64,000 nucleotides of DNA from Sunxiuqinia indica (lineage in GTDB: Bacteria; Bacteroidota; Bacteroidia; Bacteroidales; Prolixibacteraceae): assembly GCF_009847015.1 (NCBI RefSeq), contig NZ_WVEM01000007.1, forward strand, positions 217,341 to 281,340, in the 5' to 3' direction. The position numbers and the translations under genes were made by a program. Below are positions 43,836 through 52,345 of the stretch, piece by piece. The notes beneath the pieces are model-generated. The model did no database searches. It saw nothing but the letters and a program-made list of their open reading frames with translations, and was not told where the DNA came from. How positions within the stretch are numbered: position 1 is the stretch's first letter; every line of letters begins with the position of its first letter.

Positions 43836-45680
43836 ATGATAAAACTGAATAAAATATTACTCGTGTCCGCCTTGTTATTAAGTGGAGTGGGAGTAGCTTC
43901 AGCTCAGGAAATCCCTCATTTTACAGGGACCGAGCTCAACAATCCTGACTATCATCATGGGCAACTGAGCCCGGCAATGGGCGTACATAACATTCAGGTG
44001 ATGCGCGCCAATCGCGAACTTCCTGAAACTGCTGATAATTTTGGATGGACCTACAACCATGCGCCTATGTTGGCGTATTGGAACGATACGTTCTTTTTAG
44101 AATATTTAAGCGATCCGGTTGGAGAGCACGTTCCACCGGGACAAACCTTTTTGGTGACTTCAGAAGATGGTTACGAATGGTCGAAGCCTGAGGTTATTTT
44201 TCCTCCGTATTCCATTCCGGACGGAACGCAAAAGGAGGGAAGTGATCAAGTGGCAAAAGATTTGCTGTCGGTGAATCATCAACGAATGGGAGTTTATGTT
44301 TCTTCTGATGATCGTTTATTTGCCATCGCCTACATTGCTATTTCTATTGATGCACACGACAGCCCGAACGATGGAAAAGGAATTGGAAGAGTTGTGCGCG
44401 AAATTCATAAAGATGGTTCCTTCGGGCCGATCTATTTCATTCGTTATAACGAAGGGTGGAGCAAAAAAAATACGGACTATCCGTTTTATACGAAGAGCAA
44501 GGATAAAGGGCTTGTTAAAGCCTGTGAAGAAATGCTATCCGATCCGCTTGTTCAACAACAGTGGAACGAAGAAGCGGATCGGGATGATCCGTTAATTCCC
44601 ATACAAAAACAGTATAAAGCTTTCTCGTACTATCACTTGCCGAATGGTAACGTGGTTGGCCTGTGGAAACATGCCCTCACTGCGGTGAGTGAAGATGAAG
44701 GAAAAACCTGGACAACGCCCACTCGTGCCCCTGGCTTTGTAAATAGCAATGCTAAGATTTGGGGACAACGTACTTCCGATGGTCGTTTTGCGACAGTATA
44801 CAATCCCTCCGATTTTCGCTGGCCTTTAGCTATTTCAGTGAGTGAGGACGGTCTCAATTATGAAAATTTACTTTTGGTGAATGGTGAAATTACAACCATG
44901 CGCTATGGTGGTAACTATAAATCTTATGGTCCGCAATATGTTCGCGGTATTCAGGAAGGTAATGGTACACCTCCTGATGGAAACCTTTGGATAACGTACA
45001 GCATTAATAAGGAAGATATCTGGGTTTCAACAATTCCAGTGCCTGTTAAATCGAAGGCTGAGAATCATGTTAATGAAGATTTTTCTGCGATGGATTCAGC
45101 ATCTGCTTTGGACAAATGGAATCTTTTTAGTCCGGTTTGGGCGCGTGTTGGTATTGAAAAAGATGCTGATGGAACATCCTGTCTGACCTTAAAAGACAAA
45201 GATGAATTTGACTACGCCAAAGCCAAGCGGTTGTTTCCGCCATCCGATTCGGTGAGCGTTGAGTTTACAATTGAAGCAGAGCAAAATGACCATGGTCTGC
45301 TGCATGTTGAATTGCAAGATGAAGAGAACACCGGAACGTTGCGCCTTGTTTTTGATAAGGATGGGATACTGAAACACAAAGCAGGCTATCGTTTGCGGAA
45401 TATTATGGAGTACGAAGCCGGTAAAAAATACACCATTCGTATTGAAGCGACCACTTGGTCTCGTTTTTACGATGTGTATGTAAATGGTGAAAAGAAAACC
45501 ACGGGCTTGAGTTTTGCACCGGTTCACGAAGTCCAAAGCATTCAGTTTCGTACTGGAGAGGTCCGCCGCTTTCCAACTGTCGATACGCCAACTGATCAAA
45601 AATTTGATGTTCCTCAAAGCGGAAAGCCTGTTGACGAAGCTGTCTTCCGCATTTATTCGTTGAAAACTGAAAAATTATAG
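43836..45680 (+). CDS. Beta-propeller enzyme candidate with C-terminal LamG-like domain, secreted
   Basis: A 614-residue protein with signal peptide LLVSALLLSGVGVASAQ. Residues about 30-410 look like a propeller: YHHGQLSPAMGVHNIQVMRANRE, GWTYNHAPMLAYWNDTFFLEYLS, LVTSEDGYEWSKPE, VSEDEGKTWTTPT. The His-rich N-terminal part recalls the GH145/PL42 families, which cleave the rhamnose-glucuronate link of arabinogalactan; I hold this only loosely. Residues about 415-614 resemble a concanavalin-like (LamG) domain (SVSVEFTIEAEQNDHGLLHVEL, YDVYVNGEKKTTGL). It lies within the 17-kb operon. Confidence 0.65.
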   Translation: MIKLNKILLVSALLLSGVGVASAQEIPHFTGTELNNPDYHHGQLSPAMGVHNIQVMRANRELPETADNFGWTYNHAPMLAYWNDTFFLEYLSDPVGEHVPPGQTFLVTSEDGYEWSKPEVIFPPYSIPDGTQKEGSDQVAKDLLSVNHQRMGVYVSSDDRLFAIAYIAISIDAHDSPNDGKGIGRVVREIHKDGSFGPIYFIRYNEGWSKKNTDYPFYTKSKDKGLVKACEEMLSDPLVQQQWNEEADRDDPLIPIQKQYKAFSYYHLPNGNVVGLWKHALTAVSEDEGKTWTTPTRAPGFVNSNAKIWGQRTSDGRFATVYNPSDFRWPLAISVSEDGLNYENLLLVNGEITTMRYGGNYKSYGPQYVRGIQEGNGTPPDGNLWITYSINKEDIWVSTIPVPVKSKAENHVNEDFSAMDSASALDKWNLFSPVWARVGIEKDADGTSCLTLKDKDEFDYAKAKRLFPPSDSVSVEFTIEAEQNDHGLLHVELQDEENTGTLRLVFDKDGILKHKAGYRLRNIMEYEAGKKYTIRIEATTWSRFYDVYVNGEKKTTGLSFAPVHEVQSIQFRTGEVRRFPTVDTPTDQKFDVPQSGKPVDEAVFRIYSLKTEKL

Positions 45681-45684
45681 TTGA

Positions 45685-47250
45685 ATGTATAAGTTGAAAA
45701 ATACAATAAAATTAACACTCATTATTGCTTTCACCTGGATGTGTTTATTGCCGGCTACGGCAAGCCAAAAAGGAAAGAGCAGTGAAAAACAGCTCCTTCA
45801 AGCTGAGGATTTTAAGCACTATGTCGATTATTTTAATCGCATGGAAGATGAAAATATTGCCGGCGCTATCCCTAATACCGAATCATGGGAATGGATGAAA
45901 GCCAATATCCCCCTGTTCGAATGTCCGCAAGCCAATTTTGAGGAAATGTATTACTACCGTTGGTGGACCCTGCGCAAGCACATCAAAGAGACTCCCAAAG
46001 GATACGTCATGACCGAGTTTCTGGTTCAACGTCCGTATGCTGATAAATACAACATGATTAGTTGTGCCTTGGGGCATCACATATACGAATCCCGCTGGTT
46101 GCGCGATCGCAAATATGTGAACGACTATGTCCATGTTTGGTTTCGGGGTAATGAAGGTGGAAAAATGAATAAGCTTCTCAAGTTCAGTAGTTGGACGGCC
46201 AATGCTCTTTACAACAAATACCTGGTTGATGGAAACAAGGAGTATTTGGTGGATATGTTGCCTGATTTACTTTCAGAATACGAAGCGTGGGAGCTTGAAA
46301 AAAAAACACCTTCTGGCCTGTTTTGGCAATACGATGTTCGCGATGGCATGGAAGAGCAAATTAGTGGTGGACGTCACGTGAAAAATAAGCGCCCAACGAT
46401 TAACAGCTACATGTATGGAAATGCAAAAGCCATTGCTAAAATTGCAGGTTTAGCCGGAAAGAAGAAAGTTGCTGAAAAATATGAAGCTAAAGCTGATACC
46501 TTACAAAAGCTGGTGAATGATAGCCTTTGGAATGCTGAGGCGAACTTCTACGAAACGGTTAACGAAAAAGGAGGTTTTGCGGAGGTGCGCGAAGAAATTG
46601 GATTCATTCCATGGTATTTCAACTTGCCAAAGGAAAAGCAGCAAAGTGCCTGGGAACAGGTAAAAAGCACTCAGGGGTTTTTAGCTCCTTTTGGGCTGAC
46701 AACTGCCGAGCGAAGTCACCCGGAGTTTCGCTCTCATGGCTGTTGCAGCTGCGAGTGGGATGGTGCCATTTGGCCATTTGCAACGTCACAAACCATGACT
46801 GCCATGGCTAACCTGATCAATAATTACGATCAGGATGTGGTGAACGATTCCATTTATTTTAGACTGATGGAGTTGTATGTTGAATCACAATATTACCGCG
46901 GTCGCCCATATATTGGAGAGTATTTGGATGAAGTAACTGGCTATTGGCTTAAAGGAGATCAGGAGCGAAGCCGCTACTACAATCATTCAACCTTTAATGA
47001 CTTAATTATTACCGGACTGGTTGGTTTGCGTCCCCGCGATGATCAGAAAATTGAAGTGAACCCCTTGATTCCCGAAGATAAATGGGATTGGTTTTCGCTC
47101 GATCAAGTTTCTTATCATGGGAAAAGTGTCAGCATCATTTGGGATAAAACGGGCGAAAAATACAAGTTAGGGAAAGGGCTTATCATTTTAGTCGATGGAA
47201 AAGAGGTTGGACGAAGTGAGCACCTCGAACACCTGGTTTGTAGTTACTAA
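45685..47250 (+). CDS. MGH1/GH63-like (alpha/alpha)6-barrel glycosidase, secreted
   Basis: A 521-residue protein with signal sequence LTLIIAFTWMCLLPATA. It has the helical-barrel pattern of MGH1/GH63/trehalase-like enzymes: FLVQRPYADKYNMISCALGHHIYESRWLRD, GLFWQYDVRDGMEEQISGG, RPTINSYMYGNAKAIAKIAGL, HGCCSCEWDGAIWPFATSQT, ending in a C-terminal sandwich. The acidic residues of DVRDGMEE and CEWDGAIWP are likely catalytic. The substrate is unknown. It starts 4 bp after the propeller gene. Confidence 0.75.
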   Translation: MYKLKNTIKLTLIIAFTWMCLLPATASQKGKSSEKQLLQAEDFKHYVDYFNRMEDENIAGAIPNTESWEWMKANIPLFECPQANFEEMYYYRWWTLRKHIKETPKGYVMTEFLVQRPYADKYNMISCALGHHIYESRWLRDRKYVNDYVHVWFRGNEGGKMNKLLKFSSWTANALYNKYLVDGNKEYLVDMLPDLLSEYEAWELEKKTPSGLFWQYDVRDGMEEQISGGRHVKNKRPTINSYMYGNAKAIAKIAGLAGKKKVAEKYEAKADTLQKLVNDSLWNAEANFYETVNEKGGFAEVREEIGFIPWYFNLPKEKQQSAWEQVKSTQGFLAPFGLTTAERSHPEFRSHGCCSCEWDGAIWPFATSQTMTAMANLINNYDQDVVNDSIYFRLMELYVESQYYRGRPYIGEYLDEVTGYWLKGDQERSRYYNHSTFNDLIITGLVGLRPRDDQKIEVNPLIPEDKWDWFSLDQVSYHGKSVSIIWDKTGEKYKLGKGLIILVDGKEVGRSEHLEHLVCSY

Positions 47251-47278
47251 CTCGCAATCAATAAAAAGAACGATACCA

Positions 47279-47956
47279 ATGAAAAAATCATTACTAATAG
47301 CTTCTGTTTTTGCAGCAGTGTCTTTCTTGTACACTCCGGCTACCGAGGCAAATTGTACCGTACACCCATCGGTCGTTAGCGATCAGTTATCCGATCAGGA
47401 ACAGAAAGCAACCGAGTGGGTGAAATCGCTAGAGTTGGCCGATAAAGCAAAAGAAGAGCGCGTAATAGACATTGTAGCCGAACATCTGACGGCAGTGAAA
47501 ACTTGGCATGATGAGCACCCCGGATCAGCGGTTCCTGCCGGAGTTAATCCAAGGACAGGGGAAAAGCTGACCGAGCTGGATCGACAAATGATTGCCGATT
47601 CAGCCATGCCCGAAAGTGTGCATGAGAATTTAATGAGCGGACTTCGTAAAGAGTTGAAAGAAGAGCAGGTTGAAGCTATTTTGGATAAATACACCGTAGG
47701 TAAGGTTGACTTCACCATGCGTGGTTACTACGCCATTGTGCCGGACCTAACCGACGAAGAAGCCGCTGTAATTTTAGGCCATTTAAAAGAGGCTCGCGAA
47801 ATGGCAGTCGATTATAAACAGATGAAAGAGATCTCTGCTATTTTCGAAATCTACAAAACGAAGTGCGAGAAATACTTAAACAGTAACGGAAGAGATTGGC
47901 ACCAGCTTTACAAGGCCTTTGTCAAAAAAATAAAAGAAGAAAAAAACAAAAAGTAG
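47279..47956 (+). CDS. DUF3826 protein, secreted
   Basis: 225 residues from ATG 47279 (an in-frame ATG at 47195 overlaps the previous gene and adds a leader before the signal peptide MKKSLLIASVFAAVSFLYTP). A mostly helical protein matching DUF3826 (EWVKSLELADKAKEERV..IVAEHL..VKTWHDEHP; VEAILDKYTVGKVDFTMRGYYAIVPDLTDEEAAVI). DUF3826 genes recur in Bacteroidota glycan loci but have no known function; a binding or assembly role is possible. Confidence 0.85.
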   Translation: MKKSLLIASVFAAVSFLYTPATEANCTVHPSVVSDQLSDQEQKATEWVKSLELADKAKEERVIDIVAEHLTAVKTWHDEHPGSAVPAGVNPRTGEKLTELDRQMIADSAMPESVHENLMSGLRKELKEEQVEAILDKYTVGKVDFTMRGYYAIVPDLTDEEAAVILGHLKEAREMAVDYKQMKEISAIFEIYKTKCEKYLNSNGRDWHQLYKAFVKKIKEEKNKK

Positions 47957-48123
47957 ACTTTACATTGCTAATTTAAAGCGTGCATTGAATACGAAATGAG
48001 CATGATCAATATTTTGCTCAGACAGGGGATGATTATTGGGAGTTACATGTGCAGGTGCACCAAACTAAAGCATTCCAGAGGAGTACCGAAATTGCTCAAA
48101 CTTAAATTGAAAAATATAAACAG

Positions 48124-49227
48124 ATGAAATTATATTTCAGAAATAGTCTAATTGTGATGTTTGTTCTTGCTTGTCTTTTTTCAGTTGAGGCAAAAGCACA
48201 GGAAAATCGGTGGAAAAAAGGAATCGTAAAAGAACAGTTTATATACGAAGAAGATGTTTATCCTTCATGCCATGCCGGAACGTTGGCCGAAACGCCGCAC
48301 GGTATTGTTGCTGCTTGGTTTGGCGGCACACGCGAACGAAACCCGGATGTGACCATCCGTTTCAGTCGTTTGGTCGATGGTGAGTGGACAAAGTCGGTTG
48401 AAGTGGCCAACGGGGTGCAAAACGATACGCTGCGTTATCCAACCTGGAATCCGGTTTTGTATCAAATTCCTGATGGCGATTTGTTGTTGTTTTATAAAGT
48501 TGGGCCTAGTCCTTCCGGTTGGTGGGGCATGCTGAAGCGTTCATCGGACAACGGATTAACATGGAGCGAAGCCGAAAAACTACCTGATGGCTTTATTGGC
48601 CCGGTAAAAAATAAACCGTTGTTGTTAGATAACGGCGATTTGATCTGCGGGTCAAGTACTGAAGGAGGCCAGGGATGGCAGGTGCATTTCGAACTGACCC
48701 CTGATTTTGGTAAAACCTGGCGTAAGGTTGGACCAATTAATAGCCCGAGCACCTATCAAATTATTCAGCCCAGTGTTTTGAAACACCAAGACGGGCGTTT
48801 GTCTGTTTTATGCCGAAGTAAAAACAGCGTGTTGGTTGATTCTTATTCTTCGGACAACGGCGAAACATGGTCATTGCCGCAAGCTTCCGGACTTCCAAAT
48901 AACAACTCAGGAACCGATGCCGTTTCGTTGCAGGATGGCCGTCAACTGGCTGTTTACAACCACGTAAAAACACCCATTGGCGCTAAAAAAGGTTATCGCA
49001 CACCACTTAATGTAGCAGTTTCCGATGATGGCAAACACTGGTCTGCAGCGCTGGTATTGGAAGATTCCGAAATCAGCCAGTATTCTTATCCGGCAGTAAT
49101 TCAGTCGGCTGATGGCATGGTGCATTTTATTTACACCTGGCGTCGTGAGCGAATGAAATACGTAAAAGTTGATCCGGCAAAATTGGAATTGACTGAAATT
49201 ATCGATGAAAAGTGGCCTGAAAAATAA
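48124..49227 (+). CDS. Asp-box beta-propeller protein (sialidase-like fold), secreted
   Basis: A 367-residue protein with signal peptide NSLIVMFVLACLFSVEAKAQ. Several Asp boxes are visible (SSDNGLTW, TPDFGKTW, SSDNGETW, SDDGKHW), so a six-bladed BNR propeller is expected. The classical sialidase RIP motif is missing; instead there is CHAGTLAETPHGIVAAWFGGTRE at about residues 45-67. Automatic naming as exo-alpha-sialidase would be misleading; in a pectin locus this group probably acts on a different acidic or deoxy sugar. Confidence 0.8.
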   Translation: MKLYFRNSLIVMFVLACLFSVEAKAQENRWKKGIVKEQFIYEEDVYPSCHAGTLAETPHGIVAAWFGGTRERNPDVTIRFSRLVDGEWTKSVEVANGVQNDTLRYPTWNPVLYQIPDGDLLLFYKVGPSPSGWWGMLKRSSDNGLTWSEAEKLPDGFIGPVKNKPLLLDNGDLICGSSTEGGQGWQVHFELTPDFGKTWRKVGPINSPSTYQIIQPSVLKHQDGRLSVLCRSKNSVLVDSYSSDNGETWSLPQASGLPNNNSGTDAVSLQDGRQLAVYNHVKTPIGAKKGYRTPLNVAVSDDGKHWSAALVLEDSEISQYSYPAVIQSADGMVHFIYTWRRERMKYVKVDPAKLELTEIIDEKWPEK

Positions 49228-49234
49228 CAAGACG

Positions 49235-50623
49235 ATGAGTAAAAAGATTCTTTTTCTGTTTACACTTTTGTTTTCGGTTTTTCTAGTCGAAGCGCAAAAC
49301 TCAGATACTAAATATAGTCGGGACTTGGAGGATGTTTTGCTGGATATTGAAAAGCAATATCAGGTCGATCTTAGTTTTGCAGGCAGTATGGTTCGTGGTA
49401 AAATGCTGGATTATGCCAATTGGCGCTTTCGACCAACCATTGAGGAGACGCTGAAAAATGTACTGACTCCTTTCGATCTGGTTTTCGAGAAGAAAGATGA
49501 TAATACCTATCGCATCTCGCACTTTCGTTATTCTAAAATTACCCTGAGAGAGGGAGTTGAACGATTGGAGTACATGAAAACATTGTATGACGATCAGAAA
49601 TCCTGGGAAGTGCGAAAGGCTGAATTAAAAGAGTGTATGCGTGCTATTTTTCATCTCGATGATCTGCCCGAATGGCCGGACTCTGATCCGATTGTTACCA
49701 ACAAACGGAAGATGAACGGCTATCAGGTTGAAAATATAGCATTGGAAGTTTTGCCCGGATTATACACCACCGGGTCGATTTACAAGCCTGCAAAATTGAA
49801 AGGGAAGGTTCCGGTAATATTGTGCCCGAATGGTCATTTTACCAATGGTCGGTATAACGAAGATATGCAGATACGTTGTGCAATGCTCGCTCAAATGGGA
49901 GCCATTGTCATGAATTACGACCTGTTTGCCTGGGGCGAAAGTTTGCTTCAATTTGAAGATCATAAGCAAAGCACTGCGCAACTGGTTCAAGTGCTCAACA
50001 GCGAACGAATACTGGATTATTTATTGTCGCTCAATCATGCTGACCCTGATCGGGTTGCAATTACAGGTGGTTCTGGTGGTGGTAGCCATACGATGCTGAT
50101 CTCGGCTATCGACGAACGAATCAATGTGAGTGTGCCGGTGGTGATGCTGTCGTGCTACTTTTATGGCGGTTGCCCTTGCGAAAGTGGTCAGCCAATTCAC
50201 CTGTGTGGTGGAGGAACCAACAATGTTGAAATTGCCGCCATGTTTGCGCCCAAACCACAACTGGTTATTTCCGATGGCGGCGATTGGTCGAATCATGTGC
50301 CGGAATATGAGTTTCCGTTTATGCAGCGAACTTATGGCTTTTACAATCAACTCGATCATGTAAAAAATGTGCATCTACCTGAAGAAGGACATGACTACGG
50401 TCGCTCGAAACGGATTGCCATGTACGATTTTATGGGCGGGTTTTTACAGTTGGATACCCTCAGCGTTAAAGATAAGAGTGGAAATTATGACGAATCGAAC
50501 AGCGTGATTGAAGATGAAGCAGCCATGTATGTTTTTGGTAATGACAAGGCTAATCTACCGGAGAAGGCCATTCTGGGAATTGATGAGCTTAAAAAAGTGC
50601 TGAAGACAACTTTTGGTGAGTAA
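49235..50623 (+). CDS. STN-domain/alpha-beta hydrolase (esterase) fusion, secreted
   Basis: 462 residues from ATG 49235 (an upstream ATG at 49205 overlaps the previous gene). Signal peptide KILFLFTLLFSVFLVEAQ. An STN-like domain follows at about residues 25-95 (LEDVLLDIEKQYQVDLSF...TIEETLKNVLTPFDLVFEKKDDNTYRI). Then comes an acetylxylan-esterase/dienelactone-hydrolase-like domain with nucleophile motif ITGGSGGGSH (Ser about 280), Asp in ISDGGDWSNH and His in EEGHDYGRSKR. A Cys-rich insertion (CYFYGGCPCESGQ) lies near the active site. Probably removes acetyl or another ester from pectin. Last gene of the 17-kb operon. Confidence 0.8.
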   Translation: MSKKILFLFTLLFSVFLVEAQNSDTKYSRDLEDVLLDIEKQYQVDLSFAGSMVRGKMLDYANWRFRPTIEETLKNVLTPFDLVFEKKDDNTYRISHFRYSKITLREGVERLEYMKTLYDDQKSWEVRKAELKECMRAIFHLDDLPEWPDSDPIVTNKRKMNGYQVENIALEVLPGLYTTGSIYKPAKLKGKVPVILCPNGHFTNGRYNEDMQIRCAMLAQMGAIVMNYDLFAWGESLLQFEDHKQSTAQLVQVLNSERILDYLLSLNHADPDRVAITGGSGGGSHTMLISAIDERINVSVPVVMLSCYFYGGCPCESGQPIHLCGGGTNNVEIAAMFAPKPQLVISDGGDWSNHVPEYEFPFMQRTYGFYNQLDHVKNVHLPEEGHDYGRSKRIAMYDFMGGFLQLDTLSVKDKSGNYDESNSVIEDEAAMYVFGNDKANLPEKAILGIDELKKVLKTTFGE

Positions 50624-50839
50624 TTTTGCAACGACAACGAGGCTTTTAAAGCGTATGGAATTGAAGATAGTAAAAAATGGGCTTGACATGGAACAGATCA
50701 GAATCCTATTCTCACTTTGTATCACGCTGACAACGACAGTTGTACTTTTAGATTTGATATAAAACCTGGAGGTTCTGAAAGAATCGTTCCTGTCAATGCT
50801 ATTTGCTTCAGTTTCCATTCCGGAATACAACATCAATAA
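50624..50839 (+). pseudogene. Decayed coding remnant after the esterase gene
   Basis: In the frame of the esterase, past its stop, a protein-like stretch runs NEAFKAYGIEDSKKWA, a TGA, then HGTDQNPILTLYHADNDSC and about 30 further residues to a TAA at 50837-50839. No start codon fits. It looks like a fragment of a secreted protein that once followed the operon. The parent family is not recognised. Confidence 0.3.
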
Positions 50840-50905
50840 TCTTACAAACAATTTTAATTTCTGAACGTTCTATATTATAAGTAAAACCCTTAAAGTGTTA
50901 ATAAT

Positions 50906-51115
50906 ATGGAATTTAGCGAAAAAATTAAAGACGAATTAGAAGGAAGAATCAAAAAACTTGAAAACTTTGTTGCAGACAAAGGAATAGGCTCGAAACAGCT
51001 TGAAAAGGCAAAAAATGCACAGCGTAATGTGAATTTAGCCGTCTTTGCGGGGAGTTTAATCACTATTGCAGGAATTACTCTTTGGGCATTGCGTAGCAAT
51101 AACAAAGAAGATTAA
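50906..51115 (+). CDS. Small single-span membrane protein
   Basis: A 69-residue protein with a charged coiled-coil-like N-terminal half (FSEKIKDELEGRIKKLENFVADKG) and one membrane helix (VNLAVFAGSLITIAGITLWAL) near the C-terminus. The ATG is clear and the composition is protein-like, but the family is unknown. It stands alone between the degraded end of the locus and the IS remnant. Confidence 0.6.
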   Translation: MEFSEKIKDELEGRIKKLENFVADKGIGSKQLEKAKNAQRNVNLAVFAGSLITIAGITLWALRSNNKED

Positions 51116-51189
51116 CAGTTCTCATGATTAAAATTGGTTATTGCTGATTAGAGTTTGCCCCTGGTTGTTGCCTTGTTGAAATGCCGGAA

Positions 51190-51730
51190 ACTCGGTTGAG
51201 AGTTTTCCATATTTCAACAGGAACTTAACTGGAGTTAAATACCCCGGACATGAGCGACGCCTTCCGTCGTTATACCTCCCAAGCCAGGCAATGGCGTATT
51301 AGTGTGTCTGCGGTATACTTTCAAACAAACCGAAGTTTAGCACATGCTGCCTCTAAGCTCTTTTAAAACGTTCAGCCAAAACGTCCGAGTCGGCTTTCGT
51401 GGTTGAGTATATTCTTCCATTCAAGATCATTTTGAAGCTACTATTCCATTTTATCAGCAGGCTTCATTTTTTTCTATCCGATCTTTTCGAACCGTATTCT
51501 GCAAGCTTAGCTCGGCAACAATCTGCTTATATCGAGCTGGCAATTTCTCCCGATCATTGTTTAATTGCCTGACCTGAGACCCAATCATGTCTGAATATTT
51601 ACCCTTCCGTTTATAACAGGTGCTCTGACTGATTTCGTGATCACTAACAGATGTCAGAAACTGATCGTCCGTTTTCCTGTGATGCGATAATCTCGATGAT
51701 TTGAGGCTTGGTTAATTGATTCGTTTTCAT
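51190..51730 (-). mobile_element. Degenerate IS3-family insertion sequence remnant
   Basis: Read on the minus strand from ATG 51730: an OrfA-like start MKTNQLTKPQIIEIIASQEN then GRSVSDIC, a frameshift with stops, then DHEISQSTCYKRKGKYSDMI and QIVAELSLQNTVRKDRIEK, the usual IS3 OrfA helix-turn-helix and leucine-zipper pattern. Further on, AIAWLGRYNDGRRRSCPGYL followed by TPVKF matches the end of an IS3 integrase (OrfB). The catalytic core of OrfB is deleted, so the element is dead. No clear terminal repeats are seen. Confidence 0.72.
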
Positions 51731-51955
51731 CACCCCTGAATTTAGATCTTCATTATTGTAGCTGTTTTAGGCTAGACTACACGATTATTTTATCACTTCT
51801 ACCCAAAAGACGATTATTATTACCGTCAAAATACGATTTATCATTTCTCCTATGATGTGAATTATTCCGGAAATAGAAATCTCCAAAAAACAGATGATCT
51901 TCCGGCACTTCTATCAGAATAATCAATTACACTGTTGTCCGGGAAAAATGGAGTT

Positions 51956-52049
51956 ATGGGCTAAAGCCCGGACGCTCCGGTGCGATGACTAACCCCGGGA
52001 TTAATCCCGGGGTTAGTGAATGCCAGATATGACACGGGCTTTAGCCCAT
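51956..52049. repeat. Nested palindromic (REP-like) element
   Basis: Outer arms ATGGGCTAAAGCCCG (51956-51970) and its exact reverse complement (52035-52049) enclose a perfect 30-bp palindrome at 51988-52017 built on ACTAACCCCGGGATT and its complement. It is far more G+C-rich than its surroundings. The form resembles intergenic REP/BIME-type repeats. The rest of 51116-52345, outside this and the IS remnant, shows no genes. Confidence 0.65.
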
Positions 52050-52245
52050 CATTTTAACCGGACGCTAATGAATCAATCATTAAAGGTTTTTGACTGATTT
52101 CTGATAGTTGTATTGTTGGAGTCGCTCTGCATTTGCCAGCGTTTTTAGATAAATCAAGCTATGTTCAAGTGTTTTAATCGTTTCTGATCGTGGAATATGT
52201 CCACCTTAATTACTCATTACTCCACCTGTTTTTCGCAATTGCAAC

Positions 52246-52253
52246 TATATTTG
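52246..52253 (+). promoter_or_regulatory. -7 box upstream of GPH symporter gene
   Basis: TATATTTG matches TAnnTTTG, 92 bp before the symporter start. A -33 element is not convincing. No LacI-type operator is present here, so this unit may be controlled separately. Confidence 0.4.
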
Positions 52254-52345
52254 CATCACACAAAATATCCACAAAGTATCGTGCTATATGGATTGAAAGA
52301 TATAAACGAATTAACTATTGAAGACCAAACTTTATAATTAAATCA

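Noticed and set aside
48124-49227. Annotation as a true sialidase
   Set aside because: Asp boxes are present, but the RIP motif of sialidases is not seen and the context is a pectin locus.
52080-52345. LacI-type operator upstream of the GPH symporter
   Set aside because: A loosely similar TTTTAATCGTTTCT stretch is present but lacks the palindromic arms of the other four sites.
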